Made by a program: the position numbers and the translations under genes. DNA of 5,819 bases, from positions 1 through 5,819 of the forward strand of contig QLUL01000076.1 of NCBI GenBank assembly GCA_018725425.1, in the 5' to 3' direction. The stretch is from Chloroflexota bacterium. Lineage in GTDB: Bacteria; Chloroflexota; Dehalococcoidia; SZUA-161; SpSt-899. How positions within the stretch are numbered: the first letter of the stretch is position 1; every line of letters starts with the position of its first letter. The notes under the pieces were generated by a model. That model ran no database searches. It was not told the DNA's origin and saw nothing but the letters and a program-made list of their open reading frames with translations. Shown here in pieces: positions 5,568 to 5,819 of this stretch.

Positions 5568-5819
5568 ATGAAGCCCAGGTTTATCGTCGATCTCAATGTA
5601 GGTAAGCTGGCCAAAAGGCTTCGGATGTTGGGATATGATGCCCTGTTCATCAATGGCCTGGACGATAACGAGCTCGTTCGAATCGCACTCAAAGAGGGAA
5701 GGGTTCTCTTGACCAGGGATACCGGCATACTACGAAGAGGGGTGGCCTTTATCGGAAAGATCAAGGTGGTGTTGATCGAAGCCGATAACGTGAGGGAACA
5801 ACTGCGACAGGTGGTGGAG
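5568..5819 (+). CDS. Mut7-C (DUF82) family RNase-type protein, 3' end outside window
   Basis: The frame from ATG 5568 stays open for 84 codons to the window edge, so only the N-terminal half or so is seen. The start, MKPRFIVDLNVGKLAKRLRM, and the following LGYDALF match the Mut7-C domain pattern (D-x-x-x-GKLA-x-x-LRMLGYD). DDNELVRIALKEGRVLLTRD (32-51) supplies the next conserved acidic cluster and the LLTRD motif. Candidate catalytic or metal-binding acids are D8, D33, E35 and D51. The family is related to PIN-type nucleases and is thought to cut RNA; most members also carry a C-terminal zinc ribbon, which would lie outside this window. The gene is divergent from archease-rtcB with a 58-base shared upstream region, suggesting joint control and a linked role in RNA processing. 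Confidence 0.88.
   Translation, partial: MKPRFIVDLNVGKLAKRLRMLGYDALFINGLDDNELVRIALKEGRVLLTRDTGILRRGVAFIGKIKVVLIEADNVREQLRQVVE

Overview
The window looks like bacterial chromosome. It has clear sigma-70-type promoters, strong Shine-Dalgarno sites in front of most genes and densely packed operons. Nothing in it fixes the taxon. The RtcB-archease-Mut7-C neighbourhood, together with several decayed intergenic repeats, would suit an uncultivated environmental bacterium (for example Chloroflexota-like), but that is inference. No rRNA, tRNA, CRISPR array or transposase was seen.

Layout, left to right. (1) Positions 1-160 are non-coding. (2) Positions 160-350 hold a tandem duplication with a 94-bp period. 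Each copy carries a complete promoter (TTGACA, 17-bp spacer, TATACT), a palindromic operator-like site on the predicted transcription start, a Shine-Dalgarno site and the first four codons of a gene. The first copy runs into a stop after five codons. The second copy drives the real gene. (3) Positions 337-1222 are a two-gene operon: a six-helix membrane protein of unknown function overlapping a small winged-helix regulator by 20 bp. The palindromes are good candidates for that regulator's own operator. (4) Positions 1223-1651 are non-coding with two short decayed repeats. (5) Positions 1652-3460 are an ABC-2 type exporter operon (ATPase, then permease). (6) Positions 3470-3616 are a 147-bp imperfect palindrome with 15-bp perfect inverted ends, filling the gap between convergent genes almost exactly. 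(7) Positions 3624-5509, minus strand, are an RNA-repair operon of archease followed by the RNA ligase RtcB. (8) Positions 5510-5567 are a divergent promoter region. (9) From 5568 to the window edge is the first 84 codons of a Mut7-C (DUF82) RNase-type protein.

Three functional modules are therefore visible. The first is a probably self-regulated membrane-protein/regulator pair whose control region has duplicated. The second is an exporter of unknown substrate. The third is an RNA-repair pair placed back to back with a putative ribonuclease; the archease start, and less certainly the Mut7-C start, look leaderless. The most unusual items are the duplicated promoter-operator, the ERIC-like palindromic element and the compact divergent RNA-processing promoter.
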